Assembly (NCBI GenBank): GCA_905250115.1
Contig: CAJNOI010000047.1
Coordinates: 458,433 to 522,432, forward strand
DNA length: 64,000 nt
Origin: Adineta steineri
Lineage: Eukaryota; Rotifera; Eurotatoria; Adinetida; Adinetidae
Reading direction: 5' to 3'
Shown one piece after another: positions 25,019-36,972 of the stretch. Both the position numbers and the translations under genes were made by a program. The notes below the pieces were generated by a model. That model ran no database searches. It was not told the DNA's origin and saw only the letters and a program-made list of their open reading frames with translations. Within the stretch, counting starts at the first letter, position 1; every line of letters begins with the position of its first letter.

Positions 25019-28000
25019 ATGGATAGATCGATTAAGAGTATGAAACGTGAAAATGAATTATTAGATGCTGTTAAATCATCAAATATATCTTCAATTCAAC
25101 GTATTTTATCAAAATGTCGCTCAGGCAAATCTAGTAAGTTCATATAAATCTTGTTATATATACAATAAAATTTTTTTTTCAAGATATCGTTTCTCCAAAA
25201 AAAATCAATGTTAATTTTCAAGATGATAATGGGTAAGTCGAAAGAAAAATAAACGAGAATTTCTATATTGAACAATTGTTATGACTACTGAGCTAGATCA
25301 CACTTTATGATAGTTGTTTATTATACAAAACATTAGATAATCATCATTATCAGTCCAATCGTTTGTTTCTCATTTACACGCTCTATTGAATACATAGATG
25401 TTTTTCCTTTAAAAAAAAACAACAACAACAATAAATGTGTTATTTCATATTGAATTCTTCTTCTATATATATTTTTCATAAAAAAGATAATCGAGATAAT
25501 CATTTTCATATTTTGATTACGATAGAAAAATTAATGTGTGAACAAGAGTGTGTATTTATTGGTATATCATTACGACGGTCAAAAGATTAACCGTTCAATA
25601 CTACATATATATATATATATTCTTTGTTGTTATTGCTCGAAAGAGGAAGAGAGGGAGAAAAAAGAAAAGAGATGTTACCAGTAACATGAATAACCTCTGA
25701 GCAAAAAGGTCGCCGTTTATTGTACATGATTGGAAGGCATATAACTGCCGCCGTCTACTACTAATTCATCTGCATATTCAAATTTAAATTACTACGCATA
25801 AAATATAATAATCAATTTGAATTCACACTTTCCAATGAATGTTATATTCTTGTTTCTCTTCACATTCTTATCATCACTTGGATAATTAGTTCTTTTGAAC
25901 ATTCATTTCCGTGAAAGACCTTGTTAGGATAAGTCTGTCATCATATGAATAAAACTAGATAGATAAGGTCATAGTCGTCTCTTTTTTTTCTTCTATGTCG
26001 CGTGTAAAAATTCATTGTATGAATACTAATTTTCATTGATGATTGTTTTCGACATTGATCATCTGCTCATGCGTTTTTTTCATTCTTATGTGTTAAAATA
26101 AAGATAAGGATGAATATAAAACATATATATATATATATAGAAATGAAAAGTCAGCACGAGTCTTTCTTCTTTTTTATAATTGATCATGATAAATTAAAAG
26201 TCTATGTATTAATAGAAGTGAAGGCGTTAAATCAAAGAGAACATGCGTGACTTCCGAATGTCGATCTTTTTCTTTTTGATTTTGTTAACCGATTATTCTT
26301 ACATCAAATCTAGTTTGCCTTGAATGAACTATTGTGCGATTCCCGAATGAGAGAAAAATAGAGAAGATTGTCAAAAAGGAAACGGAAGGAAGAGGTCAAG
26401 TGGCGACAAACGATGGTGGTGATGATGATCATGTCGTCTCAAGAGATATTTGTTGTACGAGATCATTAGATTGTTCACATTAGTTTTTTGTTTCATGCAA
26501 CCATCTTGATATTTCTTCTAAATCAATATATATGTATATATGTATGTATAGAAGAAGAATTGATCCAATTGATCATTTGTTTCATTCGCTCATCATTCTA
26601 TTTCTCCTATCAACATCGTTCTTCTTCTTTCTTCTTCTCTACACGCAATCTTCGCTGTTGTACTATGTAGTGTCAAAAGTTTACGTAATCTTGAGTGTAT
26701 ATACATGCGTACATCATCAGTATAGCTAAAAAACGATAGTTTGGTAATTACATCGTCTTTTCCTATCTATATAACAAACTAAAAAGAGAGAAACCCCACA
26801 ACTGCTACTGTGTACATGACAATCAATTTGAACGTTTATTTTTACTATGGTCAATCTCTGTAATTACAACTCAAGGTTTTTTTATCTTTTAGAATGAGCT
26901 CGATCCACGAAGCAGCCGTGGCGGGTAATATTGAAATCCTTAAGCTGCTCATCGATAATGGTGCCAGTGTAAATTTAAAAGATAATAAAGGTCTTCGTCC
27001 ATTACATTATGCAGCATGGCAAGGTCGTAGTGAACCTGTTTTTATTCTTTTACGTCGTGGTGCAAATGTAAATGAACAGTCAATAAATGGTGATACACCA
27101 TTACATTTAGCAAGTCAATATGGTCATAATGAGATAGTACAATTACTTTTATTTCATCAAGCTGATTCAACGATAGTAAATCGTCGTTTAATAACTTCAC
27201 TTGATTTAGCATGTGAAAATGGACGTTTTGATGTTGTTAATTCACTTGTACAAAATCCTTTATGTCAACGAATGATATTAAATACTACCGAACAAAATTG
27301 TTCATTACATTTAGCAGCAAAAAATGGACATACAGATATAGTTCGTTTGTTACTATTAAATGGAATGGATATTAATCGTATGACAATTAATAATGGAACC
27401 GCGTTACATATAGCTTGTCGAAATGGTCGTTATGAAACAGCTAAATTATTATTAGAATGTGGTATTGATATTAATCTTTGTAATTCATATGAACAAACAG
27501 CATATGAAGTTGTTATTAAACAAAAAAGTGGTAATGATATTAAACGATTAATAAAAGGTTTGAATGAAATTGATTTTAAAAAAAAATAAAATAAAATTTT
27601 ATGAAATTTTTAGAATTTTCGGATGCAATATTAGTTCGTGCAATTCGTTCCTATACAGATAATCATGTTGGAGCATTGAATTTTTCCGAAGGAGATTGTA
27701 TTACAGTAAGATATTTTTTCTTTTTGAAAATATAGAAAAACAGATTTATGTATGATTAGGTTTTGGAACGAAATCCAACTGGTCAATGGCGTGGTTTTAT
27801 ACTTCAAGAAGATTTAACTACTCGAAAGGGTTATTTTCCGAGTACCTATGTTCAAGCAAATACTACTAGTGAGATTTGTGATTGTTTTGAATGTAAAAAA
27901 CAAAATATTAAAAAATCATATAAAGATAAATTAATACAGTATTAATATTTTGTTATGAAGTCATTGAAATAGATATATATATCTCTATAAATATGTAAAT

Positions 28001-30924
28001 AATGAATTCTGAGTAGGATTCGTCACTGTCTTTATGATACTGTTACCAGCGACATATTGAAGTAGACCATGAATCTGACACTTATGATGAAGTATGATAC
28101 TAACATCTCTATTATTTTCTCATTGACCTTAGATATTAATTTAAAATGTCAATAATCTTGATCAGTTTTAAAAGGCATCTTATTCCTTCGAGTATTCATT
28201 TAATAAGAAATTTCCTGATTCATAATTCTACTAGTTTTCTTTTCTCGTAATCGAATAAGACTTAATTTCTTTTACCATCTTATTTCTAATGTAATCAAAA
28301 CTTGATTGAACATCAATATAGAATGTTAATAGTTATATTTTACTCTTCATAATCGATGATTACATTAGATTGTTTGATATTCCTAAGTATTATTACTGTA
28401 TTAATGTCCGAAATAATCATTGTTTAATTTATCTTATTTTATGATTTTATAATATAATTTTTTTGTTATTGTTGCATGATTGCATGTCTGTATGTTTATT
28501 GTCAAGGTTTATCCACTTTTCGAAAATCTCATCTTTCGCCTGTCAATGTCAATAACAATGGTCGACTATTGACAGCTACAACGTCAATCATCAACAACAA
28601 TGTTGTTCTAAGACATCATCGTCCTAGTTGTGTGTTTTCATAATTTATACTTCTATCAATCATACGATAAAGTTATATTTCTTTCTTCTTATATTCTAGT
28701 AATTAATGGTAAAGAAATGCGTCATACAACAAACGATGATATTCATCGAACACAAACACATAATGGTGATTTATCTCCTGTTGATAGCGATTCAATATCA
28801 CGTGTATCACAAGCGGATTCAGGTTTAGTAACAACATCAAGTTGGAGTTCACGTTCAAGACGTGATAGTCCAACAAGTAATAGTTATCGTCATAGTGCAG
28901 CAAGTAGTATTGATAGTGGAAGAAGTTCAACAGCATTATATGATAGTCCAAAAGTAATTAATACAAATAAACAAAAAAGAGAAAATTCTAAATACATTTA
29001 TTAATTTAGACATTAGCTTTATCGAGTTTTATGGGTGTATCAACAACAATTAGCCCATTATCATCAACGAATCATTCAACAATATGTGATGCTCGTTCTA
29101 TATGTAGTAGTGAATCAAAATCATCTGATCAAGATAAAACAAGTTATCGAAGTTCAAATAGTAGTCTTGATCGTTTAGATGAATCAAATACATTGAATAT
29201 AAGTACAAATATTAATACATTATTACGTAATGGTATCCCTGAAAATGAAATTGTCTTATCTTGGTTACGTGAATTTACATATGAAGATTATGCTGAAAAT
29301 TTTTTATCTAATGGTTATGATATACAAACAATTGTTCGAATGACACCTGAAGTAAATTTTCGAAAAAACAAAAAAAAATAAAAAGTTTATTTTTTGTTAA
29401 TTCATAGGATTTAACAGCTATTGGTATAACTCATCCATCACATCGACGAAAGATAAAGAATGAAATAGCACGTTTACATTTACCAGATGGTTTACCTGAT
29501 TTTAAACCAGATACACTCTATGATTGGTTATGTTATCTACGTTTAAGTCAATATTTATCACTATTAAACGAACAAAATTATACACAACTATCAGATATTA
29601 TGGATATTGCGTGGGATGATCTGGAAGATATCGGAATAACTCGTTTAGGTCATCAAAAACGTTTTATGCTTGGTGTCAAACGTTTAAAAGATATGAAGAA
29701 AGGCCTTTATCAAGTTAATCAAAATTCTCCATTACAATCTCCAACAGTTGTTTCATCACCGAATAATCATCGTTTACCACCACCTTCAACACCATCGAGA
29801 CAATCAACAGGAATAAATAATGATCGTAGACCCGCTGTTCCAATACGTCAAACAAAATCTACCCTTGAACGTTGTAATTCTCTTGAAAATAATAGTATAC
29901 AACCTACAACACAATTATCTATTAAAAAGTAAAAGAAAATTTTCTTGGCATTGCTTTATTTTCCCCTCTTTCTAGGCCTTCAATTCAAATGTCTCATCGT
30001 TCACCAACACGAGTAACATCAAATGGTGATTCATCTAATTATGCAACTCTTCGAAAACCTCCTATGTCACCAAAAACATCTATTCATAAATCAAAATTTT
30101 CATCGAATGTTAGTCCAGTAGGAACATCCTCATTTCGTTTACCACCACCATTATCATCAACAACAGCTAATCCAAATTCGTCTTCTTCTTCATCAAATAA
30201 TGAATCTTTATCATCAATTCGAACACGTAGTTTAGAAAATATAAATTCAAATGAAAAAACAAATCTTCCATCAACATCTTTGCAATTAGATCCAAATTTG
30301 TCATCTACAAGCAATGGAAATTCTTCTCCATATATTCAACATTCAAATAAACGAACGAATCTACAATTATTAGGTGATGCTAATCTATCATCAAGTACAG
30401 AATCAACAAATGGTATTCCATTTGCAAATGAAAATGTTGGAACGATTAAACAACGTTCACCACATAATCAAAATAATAATAATTTATATAATACATCACT
30501 CGATACAATGAAACGTTCTTTACCTATACAATTTTTTGAACAATCAAATACACATCTATTGAAACCTTCATATCCAATGACTACAGCTATTTATGATAAT
30601 AATGACAGATTTATTTCACCTAATAAACAATTACGAAAACCAACAAATTTATTACCAACACAAACTAATGGAAGTAATTCATTAACATTAACAGGTGATA
30701 AACGTTTACAATATATGGAAATTTTGAAAAAAGATAAACAGAATAAAGTAGTCAAGTAAGATATGACCAATATTTTGTCAAATTCTATTATTTAAATTTT
30801 ATTTTCTTCCTTAAGAAATGATACAACGAATGTATTGTCTGATATTGATTCAATGCTCTCTGATCTCAATCGAGAACTTGATCAAATGCTTGATTATGAA
30901 CCAACGCCTTCAATTCGACCTTAA
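25019..30924 (+). CDS. CASKIN: Caskin (ankyrin-SH3-tandem SAM scaffold)
   Basis: Eleven exons join in phase to about 1052 residues: 25019-25133, 25184-25232, 26893-27557, 27614-27705, 27760-27868, 28507-28629, 28700-28953, 29010-29351, 29408-29928, 29976-30755, 30816-30924. Caskins bind CASK and LAR-type phosphatases in neurons. Order matches the family: N-terminal MKRENELLDAVKSSN, six ankyrin repeats (to about 270, with KINVNFQDDNG, DNKGLRPLHYAAWQGR, LHLAAKNGH), SH3 (about 278-340, AIRSYTDNH...GDCITVLERN...GYFPSTYV), Ser-rich linker, SAM1 (about 553-615, WLREFTYEDYAENFL), SAM2 (about 621-682, LYDWLCYLRLSQYL), a disordered Pro/Ser/Asn tail and a C-terminal LSDIDSMLSDLNRELDQML helix. Intron 2 is 1.66 kb. 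The exon-6 donor is ambiguous (28626 or 28629). Reading through the intron after exon 5 meets a stop at 27943-27945. Confidence 0.92.
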
Positions 30925-31567
30925 CAAAACATTTTGTCAGATTGTTATTTTGAGCATACATATATATATATTCAGATAGATTAATATCAGATTAATGAAA
31001 TTTCTTTTAAATTAATTGTCAATCTTCTTTTTTTCTTCTTGTGTGTGTGTATATTCTTACCATCTTGTATTCCTGCTTTATTTATTTGAATGAACTGAAC
31101 ACATTAATATATGTAAATGTGTGTGTGAAAATTAAGTCTCTCAGGGAATATGAGATACTATTTTTTTTTTGCTATACTTGAAGTCTGTTTACTTGTTCAT
31201 TATCTTCTTCTACTTTTTCTTTTTTTTAGTGTGTGTAATAAATAAAATGAAAATGGATAGAAGAAAGAAAGAAAAAACGCATTCATGCAAATAGTTTATT
31301 ATATTCTAATACTTAAACTTCATATTTCAGGTATATACGACCTCTGCGTTTTGCTCATTGGATGATTATATCAGAGCTTCTTTGTCTGATTCACACATAT
31401 ATATATATATATGTATACACGTCAGACCAAAAGTTCGATTTGAATGCCTAGATAAAATTGTTTATTTTAGATGACTTGAAAAAACAAAACTGTGTATTTA
31501 TTAGGTTACCTTTTATTTGTCTTATAAAAATTTATTCATATTTTTAGAATAATAAGCAATATTAATC
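30925..31567. other. Intergenic, tandem genes
   Basis: About 640 bp between Caskin and the TLCD4-like gene. It holds GT-rich and TA microsatellite tracts (near 31041-31050 and 31398-31412) and an AATAAA at about 31238. It is probably the Caskin 3' UTR plus the next promoter. Confidence 0.4.
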
Positions 31568-32786
31568 ATGAATATAACGACGACAACAACACAATATATT
31601 TCTTCAACTGATTTGGAACAAATCGTAAATGTTAAATTCGATGCAACGTTTCTGCCTGTTGTGGCTACAAGTTTTATTTTATTTATCATTCTTTATAAAT
31701 TTATCAACCCATTCTTATCAAATATTCTAATAGAAAATTATAAACATTTAACCATAGCACAAAAAATTGAATGGAGTACAAGGTATGTTTTTTTTTGTTT
31801 ATTGATTATATGGGAAATAATTTTTTTTTCTTATAGAATTAATTCATCAATTAATTCATTTACTGTTGGTATTATTTGTGTATATATGATGATTGTTGAT
31901 CGTGGACTTGATGAAAATCCTCTTGTGTAAGATCATCATTATTAATTTTATTTTTTATTTATTTATTTTTTTATAGATATAAAAGTTATTTATTAAAAAC
32001 AAACTTATCTTTTGTTATTGGTTATTTATTAAGTGGTAAATCATATTTTAATATTTATCTTAATTTAATTAGTATAATTAAGGAAAAAGATGAAAGGAAG
32101 ACTAACTCATTTATATCTAAATGAAATTATTACATAAGGAAAAAAATTTTCTTTGATGTTTATATGCATGAATAGCGTAAAAGAACAATGGATTTTTTTG
32201 AGAAAGATTATATTTAAAAAAAAATACTCGGATTTTAATTGTGTACTAAATGATATTTGAACTATATTTTAGACTCTGTAATTGTTATTATACATTACAA
32301 AAAAATTGGTGATTTATTTACTATGTCCCATCATCTTGTTTCTATGTATGCTTTTATCTATGTTTTAACACTTAATGTAATGCCATATTTTGCTAATTTT
32401 CGATTACTTGCTGAATTATCAACACCATTAGTAAATATCAGGTAAATTAATTAATTATTATTGTTTTTTTTTGTATCTTACCAAAATTTATTTTTAGATG
32501 GTTTCTTGATACATTAAAATTTCCTAAAACATCCAAAGCATTCGTACTTAATGGTGTTTTAATGACATTAATTTTCTTTTTTGTTCGTATTGTCGCAATG
32601 CCTATTTATTGGTGGAAAGTTTATACAGTTGCTATTACACCATTATGGTCTCATATGGGTCATTTTCGATATGTTCTTATTAATGTTTGTATTGTACTTG
32701 ATATAATTAATTTATATTGGTTTTCAAAAATGGTTCAAGGTTGTTTACGAATTCTTAAACCTGTTCATCGAACAAAACATGGTTAA
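31568..32786 (+). CDS. TLC-domain membrane protein (TLCD4/TMEM56-like)
   Basis: Five exons, 31568-31782, 31837-31926, 31977-32035, 32273-32441 and 32498-32786, give 273 residues. The TLC fold is a multi-helix membrane domain shared by ceramide synthases and TRAM/CLN8 proteins. Hallmarks here are KKIGDLFTMSHHLVSMYAF with the conserved HH pair, [29 protein letters not shown] and the following FVLNGVLMTLIFFFVRIVAMPIYWW. These runs match TMEM56/TLCD4 closely. Hydrophobic segments predict six or seven helices and an ER or Golgi location; lipid-related function is family inference. Intron 1 (54 bp) is a multiple of three and stop-free, so it can be misread as coding. Confidence 0.9.
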
Positions 32787-32983
32787 TCTATCTAGTCGAA
32801 CTTTATTTTCTCTTTTCTTTTCTTTTGTCTTCCGTATACACCGGTGCGGACACTCTATGTAATCCTGAATGATTATTATCATTAGTAGTACTTAAATTAA
32901 TTTGTTCTTGCATAGGATTTAATTTACAAAAAAAAAAAAATGCAATTGTGAATGATATTTTCTTTTGACTTTCTCTATTAAAG

Positions 32984-33820
32984 ATGATGCATCCATTTTT
33001 ATGGTTTAATGAAAATAATGGCGGAACATATTTATTAACTGTAGTGACTATTTCATCAATAGTTTGTTTCGTTCTTGGTTTTATAACACAAAATCATTCA
33101 CAAGTTGATAAATTATGGAGTCTTCTACCGCCCATCTATTGTCTTATTGTCGTTTTAAGTTCACCACTTCAACCTCGTCTACTTTTAATGAATGCACTTG
33201 CTTGGATGTGGGGTATTCGTTTATCATATAATTTTGCACGAAAAGATGGTTATACATGGTCAGGAGAAGATTATCGTTGGCCTATATTAAGAAAAAAAAT
33301 TAATAATCGTTTTTTATTCGAATTATTTAATTTAACATTTATATCCATATTTCAAAATATTCTTTTATTATTTATTGCTTGTCCTATTTATTATATAGCA
33401 TCGCATCGAACAGCACCATTAAATTCATGGGATCTCGTTTGTACGTTAGCTTTTCTATTCTTATTTACTATTGAAGTAACTGCTGATCAACAACAATGGA
33501 ATTTTCATGGCGATAAAAAAGCAAATAAACCATGGACAAAAGATGGTTTTCTTCAACAAGGACTTTTTAAATATTCTCGACATCCAAATTTTTTCTCGGA
33601 AATATGTCTTTGGTGGGTTTTTTATGCATTCACATTTTCCGTTCAACCATTTTCATATATTAATTGGACAATATTAGGAACTTTATCATTAACATTATTA
33701 ATAAATGGTTCAACAACATTTACAGAAGCAATTACATCGGAAAAATATCCTAAATATAAACAATATCAAAAAACAACATCACGACTTATACCATGGTTGC
33801 CTTCCAAGAAAGTTCACTAA
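32984..33820 (+). CDS. DUF1295 / steroid 5-alpha-reductase-like membrane protein
   Basis: An intronless frame of 278 residues lies 197 bp after the TLCD4-like stop on the same strand. It begins at MMHPFLWF and carries about six hydrophobic segments. The C-terminal signature GLFKYSRHPNFFSEICLWWVFY is the DUF1295 motif, related to the NADPH-binding end of 3-oxo-5-alpha-steroid dehydrogenases and isoprenylcysteine methyltransferases. Upstream VDKLWSLLPPIYC and RLSYNFARKDGY....GEDYRW are also family positions, as is EKYPKYKQYQKTTSRLIPW. Substrate is unknown. DUF1295 proteins are spread over bacteria, fungi, plants and protists, so horizontal origin is possible but not shown. Confidence 0.88.
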   Translation: MMHPFLWFNENNGGTYLLTVVTISSIVCFVLGFITQNHSQVDKLWSLLPPIYCLIVVLSSPLQPRLLLMNALAWMWGIRLSYNFARKDGYTWSGEDYRWPILRKKINNRFLFELFNLTFISIFQNILLLFIACPIYYIASHRTAPLNSWDLVCTLAFLFLFTIEVTADQQQWNFHGDKKANKPWTKDGFLQQGLFKYSRHPNFFSEICLWWVFYAFTFSVQPFSYINWTILGTLSLTLLINGSTTFTEAITSEKYPKYKQYQKTTSRLIPWLPSKKVH

Positions 33821-34075
33821 ATAGATTTACTTTTTTTTTATTTAATCAAGCCATCGTCTATGAAATATTCGAGATTTAATGTGATTTTTTCTATTATTTT
33901 ATTCATGCTTTTTGTGTTTTTCTTCATCATTCAAATAAATGATTTTATGTGATAATGCTGCTTAATTATTTCAATAAAATTTTAATAATTTAATTTATCG
34001 ATTAAATTTATCACTCTTCGTTAGTCAGATAAAGATATTTTTATAAAGCGCCATTCGTATTCCTTACTATAAAAT

Positions 34076-35151
34076 ATGAAACAATCTCATAATGATAATT
34101 TCATAACTACAAATCAAGATTATGGTTCTTTCTATTTTGGTCGAGTGCAACATGGTCAAATAAATCGAGATGAAATTACCTCTGAATTAGCAATAAATGA
34201 TCAGGTTAGAAATGAACGTCGTCAATTACCATCAATTGCTTATAATATTATGTTTAATGTATGACATATAATTAATATCATTTCTTTTTAGCATCTTCAT
34301 TTTTATTTAGAAACATGATTTATTTGAGTAAGCAAAGCACAAGACACTGTTATTTAATATAATTAATATTTCAGAATCGTCGCTCATAATAAGAAGAAAT
34401 CTCAAGTAAGAATTGACGAAAAAAAACACATTATTTATTGTAGGAGGGTTTTTTCAGCCAGTGACTTCGCAACGTCAACTGAAATACATGAAATCAAGAA
34501 ATAAAACAAATGAGGAACGAGAAATGATGATTAAAAATGCTGTAGAATCTTATATGTCATTTATTAAATGTATTTATGCGAATAAATCAGAGAAGAATGT
34601 ATAATATGAATAGCACATAAAATAAATATAAAAATTAATGATAAATATTTAGCCACAATTATCAAATGGAATGCTAGGACTTATAGCCAACGAACTTTTT
34701 CTTTTAAATGTATTATAATATAATTAAAGTAACCTATTTAAATCTCTCTATATACTTTTTCTATAATCTAGCCGGAAATATCAGCTGATGAACTAGCAGA
34801 AAATATGATTGCTATTACAATTCCACATGAATATCTGTAAATTGAAATATTCCTATATAATATTTTAATCATCCATTAGAGGTATGTCTGTCATAAATCC
34901 TACTAAACCATATCCGGGAACAGAAACTGATTGCAACAAAACGCCTCATCTACAGCGTCTTCTCGATCATCTGGAAACTGTTAAAGTATATGACATAATT
35001 CATATTATTTAATTTTGCAGTTTTTATTTAGACAACAATCAATGATAGTAAACAACAATTTAATTCAGAATCCATCAATTCGCAACAATTGGAAGGCATT
35101 CGATACATTTATAATCCATTCACCAATAGTATACCATTTCGTCAAATATAA
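34076..35151 (+). CDS. Unrecognised eight-exon protein (239 aa)
   Basis: Exons 34076-34258, 34311-34327, 34375-34405, 34458-34598, 34653-34709, 34772-34836, 34880-34985 and 35032-35151 all carry GT..AG borders and consistent phases, summing to 720 nt with one terminal stop. Exon 2 is a 17-nt microexon. The product starts MKQSHNDNFITTNQDYGSFY, has a charged helical middle (RNKTNEEREMMIKNAVESYM), a hydrophobic patch (GMLGLIANELFLLN) and a Pro-rich segment (PTKPYPGTETDCNKTPHLQR), and ends FTNSIPFRQI. I see no signal peptide, membrane helix or known domain. The clean multi-exon fit is the main evidence that it is a gene. Confidence 0.65.
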
Positions 35152-35350
35152 CTTCATGGATTTTTGTTGACATGAGAATGAATTTAAGAAAAAAACAAGA
35201 ACGCAAAAAAACAATACTTTTTCTTTCTTCCTATTTTTCAGTGAAAGTGTTGTTGAGAAGAAAAAAATGCAATCTATTTCTTTTTAAAAGATTGTCTCTC
35301 GTATAAAAGCAACATTTCTTTTTTCTGTCTGTGTGCACGTATACAACAAG

Positions 35351-36972
35351 ATGAGGTAAGAATAAAATTGTTTTTTAAAACATAAAATAATCGCAATTTT
35401 TTTCTATAGTTGTGCTAAATGTGAACGACCATTTCGTCATGGTACAGACGATACAATAACAATTAATAAGAAAACATATCATTCGGATTGTTTATCATGT
35501 GATAAATGTTCAAAAGCTTATGATGGATCATTTTCACCGGATGACCTTGATAAAGAAGCACTTTGTCTAGAATGTACTCAATCAGAACGAACAAAAAAAA
35601 CTCAAGAAAATAGTAATACTGAATCAAAAAATGCGTATGCACCTCTAATTACTAAAGAATTATATAAATTTATTATTTTTCTAGTGTATCGCAATGTGGT
35701 GGTTGTGGTCTACCATTTAATCCAGCATCTAAACATATAACAAAACGATATAATAATAAAGAATATCATCATAATTGTTTAAAATGTCAACAATGCGAAA
35801 AATTAATTGAAGGTGAAATATATGATGATGATAAAAATAATAAAATCTATTGTGGATCATGTTTTAAAAGTCATGATAAACAAGGTTTTCAAAAACAAAC
35901 TCAACAAAAAGAACAGAATCAACAGAAATCAGTTCGTTTTGCTGAAAAACTTGCTGAAACATTAAATCGTGATGAATTAGCGGCATATTATAAAAATGAA
36001 CAACGTGACAATGATGAGTCATTTCCTATGGAATATCCAAATAATCATCAAAGAATTCAATTGTAAATACAAATAATAAAAATCAAATCTTTTATTTTGA
36101 TCTTTTTTCATATTTAGTTGTTCTGCATGTATGTTACCATTTCATCCTGGTAGTCGAGTAACTCAAGCACAAGATAAAGAATATCATTATGAATGTTTTT
36201 GTTGTGAAAAATGTCGTCAACCAATAAATGGAGTGTTTACAATGAATCCCGATGGATCAAAATTTAAAGTAACTGAATTTTAAAAGAAACAATAACAATT
36301 AATACATTTTTTTTGGTTTAGTGTGGAAGTTGTCTTCAAAAAAATTATTCATCATCTACAACACTTTGTACTGAATGTGATTTACCTATTGAAACAAGTC
36401 GTATTGATTTTAATGGTCGTTCATTTCATGTTGAATGTTTTACTTGTGCTTTATGCCATAGACGATTAAATCCATCTCAAACATTTTCATTACATAATGA
36501 TCAACCATGGTGTCATCAATGTGAAACTGATACAAAATATTGTTATACTTGTGGAAAACCGATTTTATCATCGGGTATAAAGTGTGAAGGGCATGATTAT
36601 CATAAAGAATGTTTTCCAGAATCAAGTTGTTTTTCTTGTGGAAAACCTATTACAACAGCGGGTATAACATATGAAGGACATGATTATCATACAAAATGTT
36701 TTAAATGTTCAAATTGTCATAAATTATTAGAAAATGAAAAAATACTTTGTGTAAATAATTCCAAACCATTATGTGTTGTTTGTAATGATGAATTATTTGC
36801 TAAGCGATGTACTAAATGTGGAAAAGCTATACCAGCTAATCAAAAAGTTACTTTATTCGATGACAAACCATTTCATGAACAATGTTTTCAATGTGTTAAA
36901 TGTCATCGACCAATTGGTTCAAAGAAATTCTATAAAGATCAACGTGGATTAATTTGTTCGAATTGTGGATAA
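35351..36972 (+). CDS. Multi-LIM domain protein (six and a half LIMs)
   Basis: Exons 35351-35355 (ATGAG), 35410-35634, 35685-36062, 36118-36268 and 36322-36972 join to 469 residues. Six complete LIM zinc fingers follow CxxC...HxxC-CxxC...CxxC spacing, starting at CAKCERPF, CGGCGLPF, CSACMLPF, CTECDLPI, CFSCGKPI and CTKCGKAI. Between LIM4 and LIM5 sits an extra half LIM (CYTCGKPI..EGHDYHKECF) that nearly repeats the first half of LIM5. A charged linker (about residues 135-200, FAEKLAETLNRDELAAYY) separates LIM2 from LIM3. LIM arrays act as protein-binding scaffolds at actin and adhesion sites; FHL and testin/PINCH-type proteins are the nearest architectures, but none matches exactly. The five-nucleotide first coding exon is the least certain part. 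Confidence 0.85.

Noticed and set aside
26488..26729. Two overlapping plus-strand frames upstream of Caskin exon 3
   Set aside because: They lie inside the 1.66-kb intron 2; the junction from 25232 to 26893 restores the conserved ankyrin sequence without them.
30084..30314. Minus-strand acidic frame of 76 codons
   Set aside because: It mirrors the Ser/Asn-rich tail of Caskin, whose reading is supported by phase and homology.
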